A stretch of 40,694 nucleotides of DNA from Christensenella sp. UBA1685 (GTDB lineage Bacteria; Bacillota; Clostridia; Christensenellales; CAG-138). Of the stretch, positions 1 to 6,644 are shown piece after piece (positions within the stretch are counted from its first letter, which is position 1; each line of letters opens with the position of its first letter). The notes under the pieces are model-generated. The model did not search any database and was not told where the DNA came from. It worked only from the letters and a program-made list of their open reading frames with translations. The position numbers and the translations under genes are program-made. The stretch lies in contig DCKB01000054.1 in the NCBI GenBank assembly GCA_002320595.1, positions 1-40,694 of the forward strand. Reading direction: 5' to 3'.

Positions 1-2
1 TA

Positions 3-461
3 GAAAAAGAGCAGGCGCGGCTGGAATCGATTGAAGGAAAGATTGATAAGAAGAAGCAGGTGCTTGAAAAATACAATGAGAAAATCAAGGAGCAAAAGGG
101 CGCGGTAGCTTCCTTCTACGAGATCGACAGCATCGGGAAAAAGTCCATTTCCGGCAACATTTCTATGACACCGAAGGATGCGCAGTTTCTCAAGGATCTT
201 GCCAAGGAGAGCCTTGCCTCTCGCGGGCAGATCGGAGACTTGAAGAATAAAGTAGAAACGCTCAAGCGCGATGTCAGCGTATGGAAACGTAAATATGAAA
301 AGCTGCAAGAGCAGACAAAGGATTTTGTGGCGGCACTCAAACGAGCGCCACGCAAGGTCAAGGAGTTCATACAATTCATGCTTCATGCCGAGCCGGAGAC
401 GCCAGAGCAGTCCAGAAGCCGTGATATGCCGCGCCGCAGGAGCCGCGATATGGAGCTGTGA
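3..461 (+). CDS. C-terminal part of a mobilization/relaxase-like protein (5' end outside window)
   Basis: The reading frame is open from the first bases of the window, so this is the end of a larger gene whose start lies upstream; an internal GTG at 60 is not a convincing start. About 152 residues are visible. They are rich in Lys, Glu and Gln with heptad-like spacing (around LKNKVETLKRDVSVWKRKYE), which predicts a coiled coil, and end in a basic Arg-rich tail. Long coiled-coil C-termini of this kind are typical of MobV/Pre-type and related ICE mobilization proteins, whose catalytic domain is N-terminal and not visible here. A small ICE-associated protein gene follows 177 bp downstream, supporting a mobile-element origin. 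The family assignment is inference; another coiled-coil mobile-element protein is possible. Confidence 0.5.
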   Translation, partial: EKEQARLESIEGKIDKKKQVLEKYNEKIKEQKGAVASFYEIDSIGKKSISGNISMTPKDAQFLKDLAKESLASRGQIGDLKNKVETLKRDVSVWKRKYEKLQEQTKDFVAALKRAPRKVKEFIQFMLHAEPETPEQSRSRDMPRRRSRDMEL

Positions 462-638
462 GCAGCTGCGGTGTAGAGCCGTAAAAATACGAAAATAGCC
501 GATGGGAGCGCGTTGGACGGGCTGGGTATCGTCCGGCGCGTTCCTGTCTGAAAATCTCCGTTTTTCCCAAGTCAAGAGCCGGAGAAAACACACGAAAAAA
601 TACCCCTATTGCGTAACAGAGGGCAGAAAGGAGCTTGC

Positions 639-929
639 ATGAGAACTGGGCTGACAAAGAGCCAGAAAATCACAGAAATCTGGTTTGACGAGAAAGAAAC
701 GCTGATCCATATCCGCACCCACAACACCGATCTCAAGAACAGGTTGACCGTCTACGCCGTGCAGCACCCCAGCGAGTGCCGCCAGACCGATGCAGACCCG
801 GACACGGGCTGTATGGAGTTTGAAATCCGCAAGGGACGGTTCTCTTTCCGGCTGACCGTGCCGTATTCCGATGAACGCCGCAGGGCGGCAAGCGAAGCGG
901 CGAAGAAGAACGGTGTGAATAGAATGTAA
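639..929 (+). CDS. Small conserved ICE-associated protein, function unknown
   Basis: A 96-residue protein beginning MRTGLTKSQKITEI. The start is chosen at 639 because GAAAGGAG lies just upstream at suitable spacing; the frame opens earlier, at 609, without a ribosome site. I recognise it as similar to a small soluble protein that recurs in clostridial integrative conjugative elements of the Tn1549 type, usually close to mobilization genes. It has no signal peptide, membrane segment or catalytic motif that I can name. Its position directly after the mobilization-protein fragment fits that context. Function is unknown. Confidence 0.6.
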   Translation: MRTGLTKSQKITEIWFDEKETLIHIRTHNTDLKNRLTVYAVQHPSECRQTDADPDTGCMEFEIRKGRFSFRLTVPYSDERRRAASEAAKKNGVNRM

Positions 930-955
930 CTTTTCCGCGCCTTTACCGCAGCATA

Positions 956-984
956 TTGACATTCTGCTCCTGAATCCTTATAAT
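956..984 (+). promoter_or_regulatory. Consensus sigma-70 promoter of the tetR operon
   Basis: TTGACA at 956-961 and TATAAT at 979-984 are separated by exactly 17 bases. Both hexamers match consensus perfectly. The TetR-family gene starts 51 bases after the -10. An inverted repeat begins in the last base of the -10, so a strong promoter held down by its own repressor is the natural reading. Confidence 0.85.
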
Positions 985-1015
985 TAGAGCAATCGATATA
1001 GAACGATAGCTCTAA
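984..1015. promoter_or_regulatory. Likely TetR operator (12-bp inverted repeat)
   Basis: Arms at 984-995 and 1004-1015 are complementary in 11 of 12 positions (outer TTAGAGC/GCTCTAA, inner ATCG/CGAT) around an 8-base centre. It abuts the -10 and covers the expected transcription start, where repressor binding would block initiation. Autoregulation by the adjacent TetR protein is inferred from position and symmetry. Confidence 0.7.
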
Positions 1016-1035
1016 AACAAAAGGAGATTGATGCC

Positions 1036-1611
1036 ATGCCGCCGAAAGCAAAGTTTACAAAGCAGCAAATCGTGGATGCTGCGTTACAGATTTTCCGAGA
1101 CGAGGGTATCGAGAAACTGACATCCAGAAATCTTGGAAAAAAGCTCGGCAGCTCTGCCTGTCCGATATTCACCGTTTTCTCAAGTATGGAGGACGTAGAG
1201 GCTGCTATGCTGGAAACGGCAAAAGCCATTTATAAAGGCTATGTTGAGAAAGGACTTGCGCAGAAACCGCCGTTCCGTGGCGTAGGTGAACAGTATATTC
1301 GCTTTGCCTCCGATGAGCCAAGACTGTTTCAACTGTTGTTTATGAGTGAAACAAAGAAAGCCACACCTCTGAATTGCATTTTGCCGATGCTGGATGAAAG
1401 CTATCACAAAATTCTGCATTCCATCATGGCTTCAGCTTCGATTGACCAGCAAACGGCAGAGAAATTGTATCGTCACCTATGGGTTTATACCCATGGCATT
1501 GCCTGTCTTTGTGCGACGAAAACCTGTCAATTTTCGGAGCAGGAAACACAACGTATGCTGACGGAAGTATTCCAGAGCTTGCTCAAGAATATGGGGACAA
1601 GCCATGAATAA
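1036..1611 (+). CDS. TetR/AcrR family transcriptional regulator
   Basis: A 191-residue protein, the usual TetR length. The N-terminal DNA-binding domain spans about residues 8-55: a TKQQIVDAALQIFRDEG helix, then the turn-helix region around LTSRNLGKKLGSS and FTVFSSMEDVEAAM. The rest is the helical ligand-binding and dimerisation domain. The start at 1036 follows AAGGAG at good spacing. It is the first gene of a five-gene operon and overlaps the next gene by 8 bases (ATGAATAA). The palindrome over its promoter suggests it represses the whole operon and is released by an unknown ligand. The downstream genes do not identify the ligand. Confidence 0.9.
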   Translation: MPPKAKFTKQQIVDAALQIFRDEGIEKLTSRNLGKKLGSSACPIFTVFSSMEDVEAAMLETAKAIYKGYVEKGLAQKPPFRGVGEQYIRFASDEPRLFQLLFMSETKKATPLNCILPMLDESYHKILHSIMASASIDQQTAEKLYRHLWVYTHGIACLCATKTCQFSEQETQRMLTEVFQSLLKNMGTSHE

Positions 1612-2257
1612 AGAATGGTCAGACCTGAATAAATCCTTTCAGGTACAGATAAGGAAAGCATCAACCTTTCCAGATGGAATCAAGACTCTTATGACCTTGC
1701 GGCAGATTCTCATGGACGAGTTATTTCATATGAAGCAGGAGCTGCGCCGCGAGGATTTTAACGCCATGCCCTTTCCGAACGCAAACGGCTATCACAGCAA
1801 GACCATTGCCTATTCTATCTGGCACATTTTCAGAATTGAGGACATTGTTGCACACAGCCTGATTCAGAATGACGATGAGATATTCAAAACATATCAGGAC
1901 AAAATCGGCGCATCCATTATCACCACAGGGAACGAGCTGGCAGGGCGACAAATTGAGGAGTTTTCCAGAGAAATTGATTTGGATGCCCTGTACGCCTATG
2001 CCGCTGCCGTCAAAAGCAGCACAGGTGAATTGCTAAAACAGCTTTCCTACCGGGATTTGAGCAGAAAGTTTAATGAAGCGGACAAAGCGAGATTGCGGGA
2101 GTTGCAGGTGGTAAGCACGGACGAAAATGCCTGCTGGCTGATTGACTATTGGTGCGGGAAAGACATCGGAGGTCTGCTTCGGATGCCGTTTTCCCGGCAC
2201 TGGATTATGCACATCGAAGCAAGCCTGAGAATCAAGAACAAAATCTATCCGAGATAG
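1604..2257 (+). CDS. DinB-like helical-bundle protein
   Basis: A 217-residue soluble protein whose start lies inside the end of tetR, so the two are translationally coupled. It resembles the DinB/YfiT four-helix-bundle superfamily. There is a long first helix, a central segment YSIWHIFRIED resembling the metal-binding WHxxH-like helix of that family, and a late SRHWIMHIEASLRI segment supplying further histidines. DinB-like proteins are metal-dependent enzymes, including bacillithiol- and mycothiol-type thiol transferases, but many remain uncharacterised. The neighbouring PNPOx-like and GNAT genes would suit a detoxification or modification role, which is inference. Superfamily assignment is by motif pattern only. 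Confidence 0.55.
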   Translation: MNKEWSDLNKSFQVQIRKASTFPDGIKTLMTLRQILMDELFHMKQELRREDFNAMPFPNANGYHSKTIAYSIWHIFRIEDIVAHSLIQNDDEIFKTYQDKIGASIITTGNELAGRQIEEFSREIDLDALYAYAAAVKSSTGELLKQLSYRDLSRKFNEADKARLRELQVVSTDENACWLIDYWCGKDIGGLLRMPFSRHWIMHIEASLRIKNKIYPR

Positions 2258-2269
2258 GAGAAAACAACC

Positions 2270-2698
2270 ATGTATGAAAGAATGCTGAATAAAAGCGAAG
2301 TACCGACCGTTGAGAACATGACCGCATATTGCGGAGGGACAGCAGCACTGTTCACGGAACTGAACGAGTGGCTTTCCGCCGAATATGGCACCGCGCAGAC
2401 GATTGTTTTCCCATACGGCAACAGCTATGGCTGGGGCATTTCTCACAAAAGAAAAAGGAAGCTTGTCTGCAATGTATTTCCGGAAAACGGTGCATTTGCC
2501 GTAATGCTGAGGATGTCCGACACGCAATTTGCATCGGTATATGGCCAGCTTGGAGATTATGCAAAAAACTATATCGACAACAAATATCCCTGCAATGACG
2601 GCGGCTGGATCCATTATCGCGTGACAGACAAAGAGCAGCTTGCGGATGCACAGACCATGCTTGCCGTCAAATGCGGCAGCGCGAAGGAGAAGCAATAA
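2270..2698 (+). CDS. DUF3788 family protein
   Basis: A 142-residue soluble protein starting after AGGAG. The segment around SYGWGISHKRKRKLVCNVFP followed by a GAFAVMLRMSD region matches what I know of DUF3788, a short family common in Clostridia and often found next to TetR, GNAT or other small stress-type genes. The fold resembles small DUF1801/YdhG-like proteins that bind small molecules, but no function is established. It lies 12 bases after the DinB-like gene and 1 base before the PNPOx-like start, so it is within the same operon. Confidence 0.7.
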   Translation: MYERMLNKSEVPTVENMTAYCGGTAALFTELNEWLSAEYGTAQTIVFPYGNSYGWGISHKRKRKLVCNVFPENGAFAVMLRMSDTQFASVYGQLGDYAKNYIDNKYPCNDGGWIHYRVTDKEQLADAQTMLAVKCGSAKEKQ

Positions 2699-2699
2699 C

Positions 2700-3194
2700 A
2701 TGGAAAAGACAGCGCACGAGATTCAGAAAGAACGGATCGCAGAGATTGAAGCCAAGGCAGCAAAGCTTTTGGACAGCGTCAGCGTAGCCACATTGACCTC
2801 TATCAGTGAAAACGGTTATCCCTGCACCTGTCTGCTGACAAAACATCGAAACGATGGCTTCTCCGACATTTATTTTGTTACATCAAAACGCTCAAAGCTG
2901 AATGGCAAAGCAACGCATTTTGAACATAATCCCAGAGCGAGTGTTTGCTATTTCTCCGGCGGGGACAGCGTGACGCTGATTGGGAACGTAGCGTTCGTAG
3001 AGGATCGTGCGACACAGGAAAGTATCTGGAGTAATACCGACCGGCGCTTTTTCAGTAAGGGGATCGATGACCCAAAGTTCCGTCTGCTGAAATTTCATAC
3101 CATCGAAGCAACCTTTTGGATTGAGGGGAAATTCAGAACGTGCAAATATAGAGAATACTGTCCGGGGAGAACAAGCTATGGGGAAACTGTTTGA
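2700..3194 (+). CDS. Pyridoxamine 5'-phosphate oxidase family (flavin-binding split barrel) protein
   Basis: A 164-residue protein. The start at 2700 follows GAAGGAG; an upstream in-frame ATG at 2640 lies inside the previous gene and has no ribosome site. The pattern of VSVATLTSISENGYPCTCLL, then DIYFVTSKRSKLNGKATHFE, then PRASVCYFSGGDSVTLIGNV is that of the general-stress-protein-26/PNPOx-like split barrel, which binds FMN or F420-type flavins. Members reduce or oxidise small molecules or act as stress proteins; the substrate here is unknown. The last 17 bases overlap the GNAT gene. Confidence 0.8.
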   Translation: MEKTAHEIQKERIAEIEAKAAKLLDSVSVATLTSISENGYPCTCLLTKHRNDGFSDIYFVTSKRSKLNGKATHFEHNPRASVCYFSGGDSVTLIGNVAFVEDRATQESIWSNTDRRFFSKGIDDPKFRLLKFHTIEATFWIEGKFRTCKYREYCPGRTSYGETV

Positions 3195-3747
3195 AGCCTT
3201 TCCGTTGCTGGAAAGCAGGATGCTCGTCATCCGAAAAATGACCGAGGATGATGTTGACGCATTGAGCGAGATCACGAACAACAACCTTGTGTACAGATAT
3301 ATCCCGCCGTTCTTGTATAAAAAGAGCCGCGGCAACCTCTTGGCAGCCATCCGAAATCTTGGCGGGAGGGATTTTGACAAAAAGAAAACAATCATTTCCG
3401 GTATTTACCTTCGGTCAGAACCGAACAGGCTGATCGGGCTTGCTGAGATATTCGACTATAAAAAGCGGATCAGTCAAGTGACGATCGGGTATCGCATCAA
3501 TGAGGATTACTGGCACAGGGGTATTGCGACAGAGACAGTCCGCCTCCTGATTGAATACCTTTGCGGAAGTATAGGTATTCAGACATTGAAAGCGTTTGTC
3601 ATGCCGGAGAACATGTATTCGGAAAAAGCTCTCCTGAAAAACGGCTTTGTGAGAGAATCAGATACAATTCAAGGGCAAAACTGGGGCGGGCAAGAAAGCG
3701 TTGCGTTGAATGTATTTACCTATAACAAAGCAGATGATGATTCGTAA
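3178..3747 (+). CDS. GNAT family N-acetyltransferase (RimJ/RimL-like)
   Basis: A 189-residue protein. The start at 3178 (MGKLFEAFPLLESRMLVIRK) follows GGGGAG and overlaps the preceding gene by 17 bases. It has the GNAT acetyl-CoA fold: an N-terminal LxxxRMxxRKM strand, a central IGYRINEDYWHRGIATE motif corresponding to the pyrophosphate-binding loop (Q/R-x-x-G-x-A variant RGIAT), and a C-terminal ENMYSEKALLKNGFVRE segment. This pattern is closest to the RimJ/RimL group, which acetylates protein N-termini or small amines including antibiotics. It is the last gene of the tetR operon. The substrate cannot be told from sequence. Confidence 0.85.
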   Translation: MGKLFEAFPLLESRMLVIRKMTEDDVDALSEITNNNLVYRYIPPFLYKKSRGNLLAAIRNLGGRDFDKKKTIISGIYLRSEPNRLIGLAEIFDYKKRISQVTIGYRINEDYWHRGIATETVRLLIEYLCGSIGIQTLKAFVMPENMYSEKALLKNGFVRESDTIQGQNWGGQESVALNVFTYNKADDDS

Positions 3748-3754
3748 TGTTGCG

Positions 3755-3783
3755 GCGGGCAGGCACAGATTGTGCTTGCTCGC
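3755..3783 (+). terminator. Hairpin after the GNAT gene
   Basis: Arms 3755-3767 and 3771-3783 form a 13-bp stem with two G-U pairs and a GAT loop, 8 bases after the GNAT stop. The following bases are CTTGTCT, not a clean T-run, so termination is probable but not certain. Confidence 0.5.
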
Positions 3784-3808
3784 CTTGTCTGCCTCAAATC
3801 GCACCGGA

Positions 3809-3859
3809 CAGCGGCCGTCAATGGCGCGAAGCGTTCATCTTGACCATTGACGGCTGCTG
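3809..3859. repeat. 16-bp inverted repeat in the mobile region
   Basis: Arms 3809-3824 and 3844-3859 are complementary at 15 of 16 positions around a 19-base centre. It lies between the converging GNAT and DUF6061 genes. It could be a second terminator, a recombination or origin-like site, or a structured RNA of the mobile element. No T-run follows on either side. Confidence 0.45.
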
Positions 3860-3882
3860 CCCACTGCGCTATATTTGCTCCG

Positions 3883-4131
3883 TCAGCTATCAAGAGACTT
3901 GTATTCCGTTACAGCTTTCAAGTAGGCTTCTAGATCACCGTTCAGAACCAGATCGGCATAAGCAAGCGGGTCATTGTAGATCAGATAGTCCAGCTCCGAC
4001 CGCTGGAAGCGGTTGTCGGCAACTTCGTTCTCAACGGCGGTGCAGTCAATGGAAATCCGGCTCCCATCGTCGAAAAGCAGTTCTACGCAGGCTGTGTCAA
4101 TGTTGAATTGGCAGGATATAGGTTTTCTCAT
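3883..4131 (-). CDS. DUF6061 family protein, ICE-associated
   Basis: An 82-residue protein beginning MRKPISCQFNIDTACVELL. Two ATGs follow the ribosome site GGAGG; the one at 4131 has proper spacing, the one at 4137 is only one base from it. The central NEVADNRFQRSELDYLIYND segment and the closing LEAYLKAVTEY match what I know of DUF6061, a small family frequent in clostridial conjugative elements. The function is unknown. It faces the tetR operon and supports the view that this stretch is element-derived. Confidence 0.7.
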   Translation of the reverse strand: MRKPISCQFNIDTACVELLFDDGSRISIDCTAVENEVADNRFQRSELDYLIYNDPLAYADLVLNGDLEAYLKAVTEYKSLDS

Positions 4132-4260
4132 GGTCATACCTCCAAGATGAATTTTGAGGTGAATCAGGCGGTCAATTCCGGGTGATTGTTGGCGGGAATC
4201 ATACCGAAACCTGCCGCTAATCATTCAAAACAAGTCGTTGCGAACGGTTAGTACGTATAA

Positions 4261-4389
4261 AACGGCTGGCTACAAAACGGCTACAAAATTCGTGAAGAAC
4301 CTGTGTACAGCCCGAAATGCGTGGATTATTTGGACAAAAAGCGTATTGAGAGTGCATTTTATAACCCTAAATCAAAGCCCCAGACTTGA
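4261..4389 (+). pseudogene. Gene fragment (C-terminal end of an unidentified protein)
   Basis: A 42-codon open stretch with no start codon or ribosome site reads GYKIREEPVYSPKCVDYLDK and continues to a stop at 4387-4389. The composition looks like real protein (no in-frame breaks, plausible helix pattern), and I take it as the tail of a truncated mobile-element gene. I cannot name the family. The surrounding 4140-4490 stretch shows no other gene. Confidence 0.35.
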
Positions 4390-4494
4390 GTGGGAATGAT
4401 TTCAGATGCCTAAAAAGTCAGAAATTACTGGGTTTTCTAAGGTTTGATGCCCTCGTGGCAACAATTTGGCACCAAAATTTCATTATTCAAAGAT

Positions 4495-4537
4495 AAAGAG
4501 CTAACTGCTTTTGATTAAGTCAGTTAGCTCTTTTTTG
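4495..4537. terminator. Strong bidirectional intrinsic terminator
   Basis: A perfect 13-bp inverted repeat (4495-4507 and 4521-4533, AAAGAGCTAACTG and its complement) with a 13-base loop is followed by TTTTTT on the plus strand. On the minus strand the arm ends in CTTT. It sits 20 bases from the end of the leftward ADP-ribosyltransferase-like gene. Confidence 0.85.
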
Positions 4538-4556
4538 TTTTGAATTTATAGATATA

Positions 4557-5135
4557 TCAGATGCTACTGTGTTCTGTTGCCCTTTTCCAAGATTCGATGA
4601 AATGTTTCTTTATGAACTTTCTATGTGCATCATCATTTTTGTAGAAGTTTTCTCTAACGATTGCATTGGAAATTAGCTCAATCAATTCAGATTTTCTCTC
4701 GTCTGATTGCTCGTTATACCGAAACACTTTGAACTGCCCCACGGCTTCGTACTTTAGAAACTCCGTATAAACGTCACAAATGTACTCTGTGTCTGCAACA
4801 GAAATATCACTCACAGAGTAGAACATCCCCTCCCGGTTATGAACAACTTGCATATCTGCGGATTTATTTAGACGGTAAAGGTAGCCGGAAGCACCGCTGT
4901 AGAACACTTTAAGCTGGTCTGGAAATTGTTCTTCATAATATGTTATCCCGTTTTTTATCCAACCAGTAACATGTTTTCCACTATATCCGGTAATAGCTTC
5001 ATCCCAGATGAACAGCAAGGCATAGGGAATATTATCAGTCGCATACGCAACAATTTCCCCCGTACCATGTAGCTTTGAATTAGCTTTCAACTCTGTGATG
5101 CCTGGGAAATTAGAACCATGATAAAGAAAGTCCAT
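4557..5135 (-). CDS. ADP-ribosyltransferase-like protein (weak), uncharacterised
   Basis: A 192-residue protein. The start is set at 5135 (MDFLYHGSNFPGITELKANS) after an AAAGGG site. An in-frame extension to 5465 reads through what looks like an unrelated decayed gene in a shifted frame and is rejected. The opening LYHGS, a short spacer, then VAYATDNIPYALLF resembles the N-terminal strand-helix of ART-fold families such as DUF3990 (H-[YT]-E-like proteins), many of which are toxins. No clear catalytic Glu motif can be assigned by eye. The C-terminus is basic and helical. It lies behind a broken gene whose end overlaps its start. Codon use is AT-richer than the chromosome to the right. Confidence 0.5.
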   Translation of the reverse strand: MDFLYHGSNFPGITELKANSKLHGTGEIVAYATDNIPYALLFIWDEAITGYSGKHVTGWIKNGITYYEEQFPDQLKVFYSGASGYLYRLNKSADMQVVHNREGMFYSVSDISVADTEYICDVYTEFLKYEAVGQFKVFRYNEQSDERKSELIELISNAIVRENFYKNDDAHRKFIKKHFIESWKRATEHSSI

Positions 5136-5540
5136 ACAATAACCCTTTCTCTTTAAGTGCATCCACCAACATATCGCTGAGAGCCTGTGAGGGTGTAATC
5201 TTATGCCACTGACCGGAGGTGTCAAATCCGGGATAGCGGTAACGCCAGCGGTCATATTCCTCTTTGCTAATCTCGCCTGTCTCCAGTTTGGCAGCCCGTT
5301 CCCGTTACGCAACAAGCATCCGGTGAAGTTGATCAGCGTCGCGGCCCTTGCGGAAGTTGACGCGCAGATGAACTTCGTCCAACATTTGCAAACTTCCAGG
5401 CCGTATCTGTCCTCCAGCGTGAACAGCGTGTGTATCAACCCTACGCAGGAATCAATATCCGGCACAGATAGCGCACATCAATGGCGTTTGCCAGAGATGC
5501 AGTCAGTCGCCTTCTGCATCCTTCGCAAATCCAGGTTCAT
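5110..5540 (-). pseudogene. Decayed gene upstream of the ART-like gene
   Basis: Three reading frames join into one plausible protein. MNLDLRRMQKATDCISGK starts at 5540, then PDIDSCVGLIHTLFTLEDRY lies in a second frame (about 5465-5375), then MLDEVHLRVNFRKGRDADQL in a third frame. The third frame meets an in-frame TAA at 5305-5307, then continues as a KLETGEISKEEYDRWRYRYP segment to a stop at 5110-5112. At least two frameshifts and one stop make it non-functional. I do not recognise the family. Its last codons overlap the ART-like gene start by 26 bases, suggesting the intact version was an operon partner. Sequencing error cannot be excluded, though three lesions make it unlikely. Confidence 0.6.
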
Positions 5541-5564
5541 TTTTCTTTTTGATAAACCAGATAA

Positions 5565-5915
5565 TTAGCGCCTTATTAGGATACCCTTCATGTATTTTGA
5601 TTCATTATGAAACTGATAAATTTTTTCTTTCTCATCCTCAGTACATCCGATCAATATTTTGATTTCCGAATCCTTTTTCATTAAATCAACCGTACACACA
5701 ATAGCATCAATTTTTTTGTGGTTTGTTGTGCCTACCCAAACATCAATGCCGGCGCCGTCCATAGAGGATGTGTTTTCCAAATAGCCATAATCGACCTGAT
5801 AAATAATGTCAGGAAATCTGGGGTGAGCGCTTCCTTTGGGGCGGTCTATTACAATTTTCGATTTCCCCACCAATTCGTCTAAGGCTATCCAAAAACTATT
5901 ATTATTTGTATCCAT
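5565..5915 (-). CDS. Inorganic pyrophosphatase family protein (short)
   Basis: A 116-residue protein similar to soluble family I inorganic pyrophosphatases. It has SKIVIDRPKGSAHPRFPDII, then YQVDYGYLENTSSMDGAGID (the substrate/metal-binding YP-DYGYxxxTxxxDGxxxDxWVG block), then a KILIGCTEDEKEKIYQF tail. It is shorter than typical enzymes of about 160-220 residues and belongs to a compact clostridial subfamily, often carried on accessory DNA. Key Lys, Tyr and Asp positions seem present, but activity is unproven. It has its own promoter (6009-6037) and a long leader. Confidence 0.8.
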   Translation of the reverse strand: MDTNNNSFWIALDELVGKSKIVIDRPKGSAHPRFPDIIYQVDYGYLENTSSMDGAGIDVWVGTTNHKKIDAIVCTVDLMKKDSEIKILIGCTEDEKEKIYQFHNESKYMKGILIRR

Positions 5916-6008
5916 TCTTTTCTCCGTAAATACTTATTCTTGATTGGCGGTCTCAGCTTTGGGTGTTCTCGCCCCGGTTTGGTACTAAGCAAGCTGATAA
6001 CATAATCT

Positions 6009-6037
6009 AATATAGCAGATTTATTCCGGGCAATCAA
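6009..6037 (-). promoter_or_regulatory. Probable promoter of the pyrophosphatase-like gene
   Basis: On the minus strand TTGATT (6032-6037) and TATATT (6009-6014) are separated by 17 bases, about 95 bases upstream of the gene start at 5915. Spacing is ideal and the hexamers are near consensus. Confidence 0.6.
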
Positions 6038-6086
6038 GATGATAAAAGTAAAACCGTTTAGGCCCCGCTTCCACTGAAAGCCACTG

Positions 6087-6127
6087 AAAAAGGCCCTGCT
6101 GACCATCAAAATCAGCAAGGCCTTTTT
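6087..6127 (-). terminator. Intrinsic terminator of the 6133-6519 gene
   Basis: AAAAAGGCC plus TGCTGA (6087-6102) pairs with TCAGCA plus GGCCTTTTT (6112-6127) with one mismatch. It lies immediately after the leftward gene ending at 6133, with T-rich tails on both strands. It also roughly marks the change from AT-richer accessory DNA to GC-rich chromosome. Confidence 0.8.
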
Positions 6128-6132
6128 GTTTG

Positions 6133-6519
6133 TTAATCTATACCCGGCACGGTATGGTGGATGTATACATCACGGTAGGTATAGCCGTTTTCCCAATATC
6201 GAAATCCGCGGGGAGGCCGCCTGTGCAGCTCCACGCTGCCCGCAACAATCAGCCGCGGTTGTCCGTCGCTCATTCGGTGCAGCAGCAACCTTTTGCCATA
6301 GCGCGCAACGGCCGCGGCAAGCCGCCCGCCGTCGGGGTCAAGCCCTTCCCGGCAATACGCAGCGTAAATGCCGGCAAAGTCCGGGGTGCGCAGCGCATCC
6401 AGCGTAATTTCATGAACGGAGAGAATCGTAAGCCCCCTGTGCTTTGCATGGAGCCCGCTGAAAAATGCCTCTTTGCAAGTCACGGTAGGATAGAAGCCCG
6501 CCTTGCCCTTCAAGCGCAT
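6133..6519 (-). CDS. Hypothetical protein, unknown family
   Basis: A 128-residue protein starting MRLKGKAGFYPTVTCKEAFF, with GAGG about 12 bases upstream. The reading frame is open a further 25 codons upstream without an ATG, so an alternative non-ATG start is possible. GC-rich codon use matches the host chromosome, unlike the genes to its left. It is basic and Arg-rich, with no signal peptide or membrane segment. A distinctive end, FRYWENGYTYRDVYIHHTVP, is rich in aromatic residues. I do not recognise the family and propose no function. Confidence 0.6.
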   Translation of the reverse strand: MRLKGKAGFYPTVTCKEAFFSGLHAKHRGLTILSVHEITLDALRTPDFAGIYAAYCREGLDPDGGRLAAAVARYGKRLLLHRMSDGQPRLIVAGSVELHRRPPRGFRYWENGYTYRDVYIHHTVPGID

Positions 6520-6644
6520 GCAGACGATGTCCTCTACCCCAGATCTTCGACCAGCGCCTAAATCCTTCCGCTGTAAAGCGATTTCGCATTTTGTTTTTTT
6601 CTACCGCAGCAGCACGCACGCGCCTTCCAAGCCCCGTTCCTGCA

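Noticed and set aside
5136..5465. A 110-residue N-terminal extension of the ART-like protein
   Set aside because: The extension mixes one frame of a decayed gene with out-of-frame sequence. The natural start at 5135 has its own ribosome site.
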